Source: Gammaproteobacteria bacterium (GTDB lineage Bacteria > Pseudomonadota > Gammaproteobacteria > Steroidobacterales > Steroidobacteraceae). Taken from it: 64,000 nucleotides of DNA. Within the stretch, counting starts at the first letter, position 1. Every line of letters begins with the position of its first letter. Both the position numbers and the translations under genes were made by a program. The notes below the pieces were generated by a model, which did not search any database, was not told the origin of the DNA, and saw only the letters and a list, made by a program, of their open reading frames with translations. Of this stretch, positions 36,152 to 43,807 are shown one piece after another. The stretch spans positions 92,916-156,915 of the forward strand of contig PKWJ01000040.1 of NCBI GenBank assembly GCA_003132025.1, written 5' to 3'.

Positions 36152-37263
36152 ACGCCCCGGCGCGATCAGCACGCACGAAGATCACGCGGCTGTTGGCGCT
36201 GCTGCTGTGCGTGGCGTTGGGCGGCGGCGCGCGCGTCGCACTCGCCGAACCGTATCTGGCCGTGCAGCAGGGCTACAAGTGCATCGCCTGTCACGTCAAT
36301 CCCACCGGCGGCGGCCTGCGTAACAGCTTCGGCCTGGTGTTCGCGGAAAATGTGATGCCCGCCGCCACCCTGCCCGCGGGCGTTCCGGTGTGGCTGGGTC
36401 AGGTAGTGCAGGACATCGTCCGGGTCGGCGGCGATCTGCGCACTGACTGGTCGCGCACGACGGTGCCGCAGTCACCGACACAGCAGCAGTTTGCGCTCGA
36501 ACAGTTTCGCCTCTATGCCGACGTCACCGTGATCCCTAACCTGTTGGGACTGTACGTCGATGAGGAGGTCGCGCCCGGCGCCGCGCAGACCATGGAAGCG
36601 TACGCGCGCTACGGCAACACCTCGGACTGGTACATCAAGGCGGGGCATTTCTACCTGCCGTTCGGCTGGCGCCTGCAGGATCAGACCGCGTTCGTGCGCA
36701 CGGTCACCGGAATCAACATGACGACGCCCGACAATGGCGTGGAACTTGGCTTCGAACGCCCCAACTGGTCGGGACAGGTCGACGTCACCAACGGTGCCGC
36801 CAACGCCGGTACCGGCACCGGCTACCAGGTCACCGGCAATCTGGTGCGGGTGGAGTCGATATGGCGCGTCGGAGTGTCGAGCGCCTACACGCACGCGGAC
36901 GCGGGCGACCGTTCGATGTACGGCTTGTACGCGGGCGTGCGCACCGGGCCGGTCACCTGGCTCAGCGAGATCGACCTGGTCAGGCAGGCCGGCTATCCCA
37001 ACGGCACGCGCACCATGATTCCAGCGCTGGCGGAAGCGAACTGGCTGATCTGCAAAGGCAACAATCTTAAGCTGACCTACGAGTACTCGGATCCGGAGCG
37101 CGGCGTCCCCAACAACGCGCAGACGCGCTGGAGCGCGGTGTACGAACTGACCCCAATTCCATTCCTGCAGGCGCGAGCCGGATTTCGTCGCTATCAGGGC
37201 ATTCCACAGAACAATCTACAGAACGAGACCTTCGGGTTCGTCGAAGTGCACCTTTTCCTTTAG
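36148..37263 (+). CDS. Outer-membrane beta-barrel protein with N-terminal CXXCH
   Basis: A 371-residue protein with a signal peptide (LLALLLCVALGGGARVALAEP). Just after cleavage comes the motif YKCIACHVNPTGGGLRNSFG (about residues 48-67), a heme c site seen in a family of barrel proteins of unknown function. The rest is made of alternating amphipathic strands (YADVTVIPNLLGLYVDEEV; WYIKAGHFYLPFGWRLQD; NGVELGFERPNWSGQVDVTNG; ending FVEVHLFL with a terminal aromatic-plus-Leu pattern) expected of a porin-like barrel. It is coupled to the CXXCH lipoprotein gene (ATGA). Confidence 0.75.
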   Translation: MNAPARSARTKITRLLALLLCVALGGGARVALAEPYLAVQQGYKCIACHVNPTGGGLRNSFGLVFAENVMPAATLPAGVPVWLGQVVQDIVRVGGDLRTDWSRTTVPQSPTQQQFALEQFRLYADVTVIPNLLGLYVDEEVAPGAAQTMEAYARYGNTSDWYIKAGHFYLPFGWRLQDQTAFVRTVTGINMTTPDNGVELGFERPNWSGQVDVTNGAANAGTGTGYQVTGNLVRVESIWRVGVSSAYTHADAGDRSMYGLYAGVRTGPVTWLSEIDLVRQAGYPNGTRTMIPALAEANWLICKGNNLKLTYEYSDPERGVPNNAQTRWSAVYELTPIPFLQARAGFRRYQGIPQNNLQNETFGFVEVHLFL

Positions 37264-37311
37264 CGACCGGGCTTAGGTCCGACGCCGACAGGTCGATCGC
37301 AAGAGAAAACA

Positions 37312-38787
37312 ATGCTGTCCATAGTAGTAGCACATTCGTATTTCCTGCGCTTCGACCGCAAGCAGTTGGAGCGCGCGAAGCCATATCCGCCGCTGGCTAC
37401 GCTGCAGGTGGCGTCGATGCTGCGTCGGAGTGGCCATGCGGTGCGAGTGTTCGATGCCATGCTGGCCGACGGCGTCGAGGAATACGAACGACTGCTGCGC
37501 GAAGTGCGGCCGCAACTGGTGCTGCTGTACGAAGACAGTTTCAATTTCCTGAGCAAGATGTGCCTGGAGCGCATGCGCGAGGCGAGCTGCGAGATGATCG
37601 GAATGGCGCGGAGCGCGCAGGCGCGCGTCCTGGCGGTCGGATCGGACGCCGCGGATGCACCCGAGCCGTATCTGATTGCCGGCGCCGACGCGGTGCTGCT
37701 GGGCGAAGGCCTGACGGCGCTGCGGGCACTGACGCGACGACTGGACTTGAATCCGCGGCTGCCACTGGGGCAGTTGATCGACGGGCAGTCGGGCGTAGCG
37801 TCGCTGGCGGGCGGCCGGCTCACGCTGACACGCGGCGCCAAACCATCGTCCGACGGGCAGGGCGTGGAGTCACCGGCCTGGGACCTGATCGATATCGAAC
37901 GCTATCGAGCCGTGTGGCAACGGGCGCACGGTTATTTCAGCCTGAACATGGCCGCCTCGCGCGGTTGCTCGTTTCGCTGCAATTGGTGCTCCAAGCCGAT
38001 CTGGGGTAATAAATACCTGCAGCGCGGCGCGCGCGAGGTCGCCGCCGAGATGGCCGACCTGAAGCGACGCTTTCGTCCCGACCACATCTGGTTTGCCGAC
38101 GACATCTTCGGATTTCGCGTCGACTGGATCGCCGAATTCACGCAGGCGGCGCGCGCGGCGGACGCGGCGATTCCTTTCACCATTCAGACCCGCGCCGATC
38201 TCATCAGCGTGCCGATGGCGCGCGCACTGCGCGCGGCCGGTTGCACCGAAGCCTGGATCGGCGCTGAAAGCGGCAGCCAGAAGGTGCTCAATGCGATGAA
38301 CAAGGGCATCACGGTCGAGGAAATCCTGACCGCCCGGGCGCGGCTCAAGGCGGAAGATATCCGGGTGGGTTTTTTCATCCAGGTCGGCTACCTGGGGGAG
38401 CAGCTCGAGGACATTCTGGCGACGCGCGAGCTGATCGAGCGCGCGTGTCCCGACGACGTCGGCGTCAGCGTCTCGTATCCGCTGCCCGGCACGCCGTTCT
38501 ACGAGCGGGTGAAAACGCAGCTGGGGACCAAGACCCACTGGCGGGAAAGTAACGATCTTGAGATGATGTTTCGCGGGACCTACTCTTCCGAGTTCTATCG
38601 CACGGTACGTGAATTGCTGCACGATCAGGTGTCCAACAGCCAATCGAACCAGCCGGATCGCGAGGACGACGGGGGCCGGAGCGTACATTCGCTGCACCGG
38701 CGTTGGGAAAACCTGATATCCAGCGAACGGCGCTATCGTAGCGGTGACGACGCCGCGCCGAGTGGCGACGCCGCTCTGGCGGTGTGA
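37312..38787 (+). CDS. B12-binding-domain radical SAM protein (third copy)
   Basis: A 491-residue enzyme with an N-terminal cobalamin-binding region (KPYPPLATLQVASMLRRSGHAVRVFDA) and a radical SAM core, C219-x3-C223-x2-C226 in SRGCSFRCNWCSKP, followed by IWFADDIFGF and AWIGAESGSQKVL. The domain order and the KPIWGNKY stretch place it near the BchE-like group. The C-terminal 60 residues (from SNQSNQPDRE) look unstructured. It stands 48 bp behind the barrel gene and 4 bp before the nucleotidyltransferase gene. It is more distant from the two tandem copies than they are from each other, judged by eye. Confidence 0.86.
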   Translation: MLSIVVAHSYFLRFDRKQLERAKPYPPLATLQVASMLRRSGHAVRVFDAMLADGVEEYERLLREVRPQLVLLYEDSFNFLSKMCLERMREASCEMIGMARSAQARVLAVGSDAADAPEPYLIAGADAVLLGEGLTALRALTRRLDLNPRLPLGQLIDGQSGVASLAGGRLTLTRGAKPSSDGQGVESPAWDLIDIERYRAVWQRAHGYFSLNMAASRGCSFRCNWCSKPIWGNKYLQRGAREVAAEMADLKRRFRPDHIWFADDIFGFRVDWIAEFTQAARAADAAIPFTIQTRADLISVPMARALRAAGCTEAWIGAESGSQKVLNAMNKGITVEEILTARARLKAEDIRVGFFIQVGYLGEQLEDILATRELIERACPDDVGVSVSYPLPGTPFYERVKTQLGTKTHWRESNDLEMMFRGTYSSEFYRTVRELLHDQVSNSQSNQPDREDDGGRSVHSLHRRWENLISSERRYRSGDDAAPSGDAALAV

Positions 38788-38791
38788 ACTG

Positions 38792-40087
38792 ATGCCGCTG
38801 CCGCCCTTGCCACGGGTCGAACTGGCGCTGCGCCAGGCCACCGAATTGTTCGCCGCCGAGCTGCTGCGCCCGACCGCCCGCGGGCCGGACTGGGACCACT
38901 TCGAGTGGGACATGGCGCGCGCCGCAGCGGTGCTGCATGGCGTCACACCGCTCTTGGCTGGCGTGCTGCGCTGGCACGGGCCCAGCGCCTGGGAACAATT
39001 TATCGGTCAGCAGCGCGTGCACACTGCCGCGCGCCAGCGGCGCATTACCGCGTTGCTGGCGCGCATCGACCAACAGGCGCGGCGCGCGGACATTGCGCTG
39101 GTGCCGCTCAAGGGCGCGGCGCTGCACCGCCTCGGCGTCTACACCGGCGGCGAGCGACCGATGGCCGACGTGGATCTGCTGGTGGCGCAATGCGATAGCG
39201 GGCGCATGACGCAGTTGCTTCTGTCGCTGGGCTATCTTGATACGTCGGTCACCTGGAAGCACAGGGTATTTGAGCCGCTGGAGCATGCCCTCGCCGCGGC
39301 GCCCAAAGCCGCCGCGAGCTTCGGTGAACACGCCGACGGAGCGATCAAGATCGAGCTGCATAGCAGGATCGCCGAGCGCCTGCCGCTGAACACCGTGGAT
39401 GTGTCCGAGACCGTGTTCCCGCCGGCGCCACACCCTGGCCTGAACTGCTATCCGTCCACCATGGCATTGTTCACTCACCTGCTGCTGCACGCCGCGGGCT
39501 CCATGGTGCTGCGCTCCATGCGTCTGCTGCAGCTGCACGATCTGGCATTGTTGAGCGCGCGGATGCAGCCCGATGATTGGCAGCAGCTGCTGGCGCAGCG
39601 TCGCCATCCCGGAGCTCTGTGGTGGGCGCTGCCGCCAATGGAGCTGCTGGCGCGCTATTACCCGGAGTCCGTCCCGGCCGGCGTGCTGGCGAGTTTGAGG
39701 TCGGATTGTCCGCGTCGGATAAGAACCATGTCCCGGCGCCAGACGATCTCGGATGTCTCGTTCGCCGCGCTCAGGATTGAAGCCTTTCCGGGTATTGGCT
39801 GGTCCACATCCACGGCCGAGAAGCTGCGTTACGTCTTCAATCGCGTGCTACCGGGCCGGGCGCTGGTCGATGCCCGCGTCGCAGACGCGACGCAGCAAGC
39901 GTGGGCGGCACACAATTCGTGGGCGCAAATGTCGCACGCAAGGCGCATCCTGACCTGGACCTTCGGACACACGCCGCGGCCGCAGCCTATGCACGCGGTG
40001 CGCTGCGCTTTGCAGGATCCAGCAGACTGCGCAACGCCGCCACCGCCAGGCACGGATGAGATCCGCGCCGCAACTCGAATGTCCTGA
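38792..40087 (+). CDS. Nucleotidyltransferase family protein (NTP_transf_5-like)
   Basis: A 431-residue protein from ATG 38792, 4 bp after the radical SAM stop. The family core reads LVPLKGAALHRLGVYTGGERPMADVDLLV (about residues 106-134): Lys-Gly, Arg-Pro and the Asp-x-Asp metal pair of the polymerase-beta-like superfamily. The following IKIELHSRIAERLP is also usual. Such proteins often stand beside HprK-related kinases in glycan and lasso-peptide loci; one is encoded here on the opposite strand, with a 101-bp tail-to-tail overlap. The reaction is unknown; transfer of a nucleotide or phospho-sugar is inferred. Confidence 0.8.
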   Translation: MPLPPLPRVELALRQATELFAAELLRPTARGPDWDHFEWDMARAAAVLHGVTPLLAGVLRWHGPSAWEQFIGQQRVHTAARQRRITALLARIDQQARRADIALVPLKGAALHRLGVYTGGERPMADVDLLVAQCDSGRMTQLLLSLGYLDTSVTWKHRVFEPLEHALAAAPKAAASFGEHADGAIKIELHSRIAERLPLNTVDVSETVFPPAPHPGLNCYPSTMALFTHLLLHAAGSMVLRSMRLLQLHDLALLSARMQPDDWQQLLAQRRHPGALWWALPPMELLARYYPESVPAGVLASLRSDCPRRIRTMSRRQTISDVSFAALRIEAFPGIGWSTSTAEKLRYVFNRVLPGRALVDARVADATQQAWAAHNSWAQMSHARRILTWTFGHTPRPQPMHAVRCALQDPADCATPPPPGTDEIRAATRMS

Positions 40088-41018
40088 CGGCGGCAACGCT
40101 GTCTTTGAACCGGCGCCAGCCTGGTTGAGCGGCCGCGTAGGGTTGCAGCGCGGTGAGTCTGGCCGCGCGCTGGCGTGCCGCCAGCGGCACCAGCACCCGA
40201 TCATCGCCGGCCCGGCGTTTCGACAGGAACACCAGCGCCTGGATCGACAGCGGCGCCGCGGCCAGCCGGTATCCCGAGCGCCGCAGATCGACTTCATATT
40301 TTTCCGCGCCGCTGCGACGTCGGATGATCGGCGAACTGCGGATGCGCCTCGCACCGGCGTGGCCGCGCAGGAAGCGCAGGCCGCGGCGTTGCAGGTGCAG
40401 AAAGCTGGCAATGCCGGTGGCGGCGCGGCCGTCGGGTGCCACAAAGACTGCGTCTTCGGACAGCAGGTCCAGCCCCTGCAGCAGACAATGCAGCGCGATG
40501 GTGGATTTACCGGCACCGCTGTCGCCCATCAGCAGCAGGCCGCGTCCTCGAACACCGACCGCGGCCGCGTGCAGCGGCACCAGGCGCAGCGTGCGCGCCG
40601 CCAGCACGTACACGGCGAATTCGATCAGCTCGTAGCGCAGGTGATAGGCGTGGCGCAGCATGTCGCGCGAAATGACCACCAGTGCCGAGCCCTGTGCCGG
40701 CGATATGACGGCCAGGTTCGACTCGTCGATCGCGCCGCACAGGAATCCGGGTCCGGCGTAGGTGTTGAGCGGCGGGGGCGGCGCTGCCGATGGGCGGCGA
40801 CGCCGAGGCGTCAGCTGCAGTCGCACCAGCAGCCGCGGTGACCTGCCGCTAAAGCGGTGCCGCGGTAAACCGGCAAACGCCTGATCGACCAGCCGCAGCA
40901 AGCGCACGCTGTTGCTTTCAAAGCGGAACCGCGCGCCGAGCAGCTGCAGGCTGCGATGATGCGGCCGCGCCGATCGCTCGCCGAATGGATCGATGCCCTG
41001 CTTGACTGACGGCCGCAT
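39987..41018 (-). CDS. HprK-related kinase (HprK-related kinase A type)
   Basis: A 343-residue protein with an HPr kinase/phosphorylase-like nucleotide site: LVPLHAAAVGVRGRGLLLMGDSGAGKSTIALHCLLQGLDLLSEDAVFV, with the P-loop at residues 165-172 and the acidic pair S-E-D where HprK has A-D-D. The N-terminal 130 residues (HRSLQLLGARFRFESNSVRLL) match the extra domain of the HprK-related kinase A group, known from exopolysaccharide loci. True HPr kinase needs a PTS HPr partner, and none is nearby. It is the last gene of the sigma/anti-sigma/subtilase operon, 15 bp behind the subtilase. Confidence 0.83.
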   Translation of the reverse strand: MRPSVKQGIDPFGERSARPHHRSLQLLGARFRFESNSVRLLRLVDQAFAGLPRHRFSGRSPRLLVRLQLTPRRRRPSAAPPPPLNTYAGPGFLCGAIDESNLAVISPAQGSALVVISRDMLRHAYHLRYELIEFAVYVLAARTLRLVPLHAAAVGVRGRGLLLMGDSGAGKSTIALHCLLQGLDLLSEDAVFVAPDGRAATGIASFLHLQRRGLRFLRGHAGARRIRSSPIIRRRSGAEKYEVDLRRSGYRLAAAPLSIQALVFLSKRRAGDDRVLVPLAARQRAARLTALQPYAAAQPGWRRFKDSVAAVRTFELRRGSHPCLAVAALRSLLDPAKRSAPRA

Positions 41019-41033
41019 CGCGAGGCGACCTAA

Positions 41034-42428
41034 TCAGTGCATCACGGTCGCCGTCGCTACCGCTCTGGCCGAATGGGTGCAGTCGTCCTGGGGCTCTACT
41101 GCCGCGAGCGCGGCGCAGACGTTGATGCGATCGCCCTGCTCGTCATGGGTGCGCGTGCGTTGCAGCACCGCGAACAGCGTGGCGGCATCCAGACCCGGCA
41201 CGCGTGCCCGCAGCAGCGCGATCGCCCCGGTGACGTGCGCGGCTGCGAACGAGGAGCCAGTGGCAAAATCGTAGCGGCCGGCCGGCGCCAGGCTCAGGAC
41301 GTCGCGTCCCGGGGCATGCAGCACGGCGTCCGGTGTACCGGCGCGTTCGGTCTGATCGACGGCGATAACACCGGCTATCCCGAGCGGAAACCCGTCCAGG
41401 CGTCCGTCTTCGGGCACGGCGCCTACGAACACCATGCCGCGCCGCTGGCCGTAGCTGATCAGCTGCGCCAGCAGCGGATCGGGCGGACCGCCGAGGCTGA
41501 GGTTGACAATTTGCGCGCCGGCGGCGATCGCGGCATCCAGCGCCAGCGCCAGCGTAAAGGAATTGCACTGTGCTTCCAGGCTCTGTGGCTGCAGCGGCTC
41601 ACAGGCCTTGTAGATCTGGAGCCGCGCCGCCGGCGCCACACCGACGATACCGAGGTTGTTGTTGGCGTCGGCGCCGATGATGCCGGCTACTCCGGTTCCG
41701 TGGCGATCGGTTTCGAACGCGGCCATGTCGTTGTCGATGAAGTTGCGCGCGCTGGCGACGCGTCCGGCCAGATCCGGATGGCCCACTTCGACCCCGGTGT
41801 CGATGATGGCGATGCTCACACCCTCACCGCGCGACCATTGCTGTGCGGCGCCGGCCTGGATGGCGGCAAAGCCATGCTGCAGCCCGACATAGGGATCGTT
41901 GTAACCGTAAGTCGCGAGGCTCCCGCTGCTGGCGCCGAACGTGGTGGAAGTGGTGGCCGGAAGCTGGCCGCTGCTGTCGTGGCTGCCCAGCGCATCGAAT
42001 ACCTGCATCGGCTGCGTCACGCGCACCCGTCGATCGGCTGCCAGCCGGCGCAGTAGCTCTGCCCGGTCGACCTCCGGCGGCAGTGCGAACACCAGGCATT
42101 GCACGCCCAGCGGGGCAATCGGCCAGGCACGCACCTCCTGCAGGCCATACTCGCGCTCCAGCGCCGCGGTAACCGCGCGCGCCTGGTTGCTGACTGCATA
42201 AGGTCCGATGAGGTCATAGCCGCGCGGCGTGGAGCCGGGCTCGCTCAACATCGCCCCACCCGGGTTGGCAATCGTCACCAGGATCAGCCGTTCGGCGCGC
42301 TCGTTCAGGCCGCCGCCGACCGGGTTGGGAGCCATGCGCGGCGCCGGCGTGGCGCAGCCGGTCAGCGCCGACAGCAGCGCGAGCGCGGTCGCGGCACTAA
42401 TCGCTCGCACCAGGCGTGGCTTTCTCAT
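41034..42428 (-). CDS. S8 (subtilisin-like) serine peptidase, lipoprotein, with atypical active-site surroundings
   Basis: A 464-residue envelope protease. The lipobox ALLSALTGC gives a lipidated Cys25. A propeptide-like alpha/beta region (about residues 85-145, ending LRRLAADRRVRVTQPM) precedes the catalytic domain. The triad is Asp210 (AIIDTGVE), His243 (DRHGTGVAGI) and Ser393 (ATGSSFAAAHVTG). The normal AAGN oxyanion-hole segment is replaced by GAVPEDG (residues 336-342), so the Asn is absent, and the Ser motif has Ala where most have Pro. Start ATG 42428 is 14 bp after the anti-sigma gene. It may process an envelope substrate or sense a signal; weak or absent activity is possible. Confidence 0.82.
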   Translation of the reverse strand: MRKPRLVRAISAATALALLSALTGCATPAPRMAPNPVGGGLNERAERLILVTIANPGGAMLSEPGSTPRGYDLIGPYAVSNQARAVTAALEREYGLQEVRAWPIAPLGVQCLVFALPPEVDRAELLRRLAADRRVRVTQPMQVFDALGSHDSSGQLPATTSTTFGASSGSLATYGYNDPYVGLQHGFAAIQAGAAQQWSRGEGVSIAIIDTGVEVGHPDLAGRVASARNFIDNDMAAFETDRHGTGVAGIIGADANNNLGIVGVAPAARLQIYKACEPLQPQSLEAQCNSFTLALALDAAIAAGAQIVNLSLGGPPDPLLAQLISYGQRRGMVFVGAVPEDGRLDGFPLGIAGVIAVDQTERAGTPDAVLHAPGRDVLSLAPAGRYDFATGSSFAAAHVTGAIALLRARVPGLDAATLFAVLQRTRTHDEQGDRINVCAALAAVEPQDDCTHSARAVATATVMH

Positions 42429-42442
42429 AATCGGCTGTCGCG

Positions 42443-43117
42443 TTAAGGCGCGCTCGGGAGGGCTTCGGCGAAGCGCACCTGCGAGCTGGCACGCAGCTCG
42501 CGCAGCGCCGTATCGGTGGCCGCCCGGTTGGAATCTCCGGCCGGCCCCAGCGTCCAGACCCCGACTTCGTTCGGTCCCGCTCGCACCTGCAGCCGGGCGT
42601 CGGCCAGCACTGCCTGCAGCTGCGCCATGGTGAGTTCCGGCGCGAACACCACGCGCATGGTTGCCGCCGGAACCACCGCCTGCGGCGCGGACAGGGTCCG
42701 ATATACGGCCGGGTAGCCGGCCACCGATGCCGGCGCCGAGACCCGCGACACCCAGGCGACTCCGAGCGCTCCGAGGCCGATCGCTTGCACCACCATGGCC
42801 GCGATCAGCCACGACATGCCGCCGTTACCGGCGCGGCGCGGGAGGCGGCGAGCGCCGCGTGCTGCAGCCGCCGGCCCGGCGGCGGTCTCCAGCCGGCTGC
42901 GCAACCGCTGCCAGGAATCGCGTGCATCGACATCCGGGGCGCTGTGCTGCGCCATGGCGGCGTGCAGCTGGCGTTGAAATTCGAGTTCCTGGCGGCAATC
43001 GGCACAGCTCTCCAGATGCGCCTGCACCGCCTGGCGTTCGGATTCCGGCGCACTGTCGTTGACGATCCAGGGAATCAGGTCCCAGGCCTGGCGGTGTACC
43101 GATGAGGTGTCCATCAT
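42443..43117 (-). CDS. Zinc-finger (ZAS) anti-sigma factor
   Basis: A 224-residue single-span protein. The cytoplasmic part has the anti-sigma zinc motif H34-x3-C38-x2-C41 in HLESCADCRQELEF. A membrane helix follows at about residues 125-150 (WLIAAMVVQAIGLGALGVAWV). The periplasmic part (AAMTRVVFAP-like strand, then LQAVLADARLQVRAGPNEVGVW and ALRELRASSQVRFAEAL) resembles the propeptide-like region of the neighbouring subtilase. The start at 43117 overlaps the sigma-factor stop (TGATG). It should hold the ECF sigma factor inactive until an envelope signal arrives. Confidence 0.85.
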   Translation of the reverse strand: MMDTSSVHRQAWDLIPWIVNDSAPESERQAVQAHLESCADCRQELEFQRQLHAAMAQHSAPDVDARDSWQRLRSRLETAAGPAAAARGARRLPRRAGNGGMSWLIAAMVVQAIGLGALGVAWVSRVSAPASVAGYPAVYRTLSAPQAVVPAATMRVVFAPELTMAQLQAVLADARLQVRAGPNEVGVWTLGPAGDSNRAATDTALRELRASSQVRFAEALPSAP

Positions 43118-43740
43118 CACAGCTGCCTCCCGCCAAGATGCTTGGCGTCCGCGAAACCGCCGAGCTTGGGCAGCAGGTTTCGCAGCTTGATGCGCGCCTG
43201 GAACATGCGCGCTTTGACGGTGTTGACCGGGCAAGCCATGATCGAGGCGATCTCCTCGCACGAGTGCCCGACGAAGTAGGCCAGCTCCAGCGTCGCACGC
43301 TGCTCGAACGGCAATGTGGCCAGGCCGTGCGCCAGCCATTCGCTGCGCTCCTCGACCGCGAATGATTCGGCGACCGGCAGCTCCGCCGGCATGGAACTCG
43401 CGAACAGTTCGGCCGAGGAATCGCAGTTGCGCCGCAAGGCCTTCAGTGCGCAGCGCCAGGCGATCCCCATGATCCAGGTCGACACGCGTGAATCGCCGCG
43501 AAATTCATGCGCCTTGCGCCACACGATCCAGAAAGTGTCGTTGATGGCCTCTTCCAGCGCATCGCGCTGTGAACTCAGGCGCGACAGAAACTGCAGTAGC
43601 CGCCGGTGGTACTCCAGGTACAGGTGTTCCAGCGCATGGCTGTCCTGCGCCGCAACCAGCCGCAACAGCTCGCGATCGAGCCGGTCATCTCGTACCGGCG
43701 TCGATGATTTTGGCGTGGCAGGAAATGGCATTATCTTCAA
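43117..43740 (-). CDS. ECF-type RNA polymerase sigma factor
   Basis: A 207-residue sigma-70 family factor of the extracytoplasmic-function group. Region 2 reads LEHLYLEYHRRLLQFLSRL...AEEAINDTFWIVW-like (here ALEEAINDTFWIVWRKAHEF) and GDSRVSTWIMGIAWRCALKALRR; region 4 reads LPFEQRATLELAYFVGHSCEEIASIMACPVNTVKARMFQARIKLR. There is no region 1.1 or 3. ATG 43740 is used; ATG 43731 is possible. It is the first gene of an operon with its anti-sigma factor, a lipoprotein subtilase and an HprK-related kinase. Confidence 0.92.
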   Translation of the reverse strand: MKIMPFPATPKSSTPVRDDRLDRELLRLVAAQDSHALEHLYLEYHRRLLQFLSRLSSQRDALEEAINDTFWIVWRKAHEFRGDSRVSTWIMGIAWRCALKALRRNCDSSAELFASSMPAELPVAESFAVEERSEWLAHGLATLPFEQRATLELAYFVGHSCEEIASIMACPVNTVKARMFQARIKLRNLLPKLGGFADAKHLGGRQL

Positions 43741-43764
43741 CCTTGCGCGGCAGCATGGGCCTCA

Positions 43765-43795
43765 GAGATATGTGCCGCAAGCCCCGGAAAAGGTT
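43765..43795 (-). promoter_or_regulatory. Candidate ECF-type promoter of the sigma operon
   Basis: Read on the minus strand, AACCTTTT (43795-43788) is followed after about 17 bases by TATCTC (43770-43765). A -35 element beginning with AAC and a short -10 rich in TC are usual for ECF factors, which commonly transcribe their own genes. The site lies 25 bp before the sigma start. It is judged by eye only. Confidence 0.3.
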
Positions 43796-43807
43796 GTATC
43801 CGCGACC

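Noticed and set aside
37312-43740. A lasso-peptide gene cluster
   Set aside because: The HprK-like kinase and nucleotidyltransferase fit, but no asparagine-synthetase-like cyclase, B1/PqqD or B2 protease gene could be found in the window.
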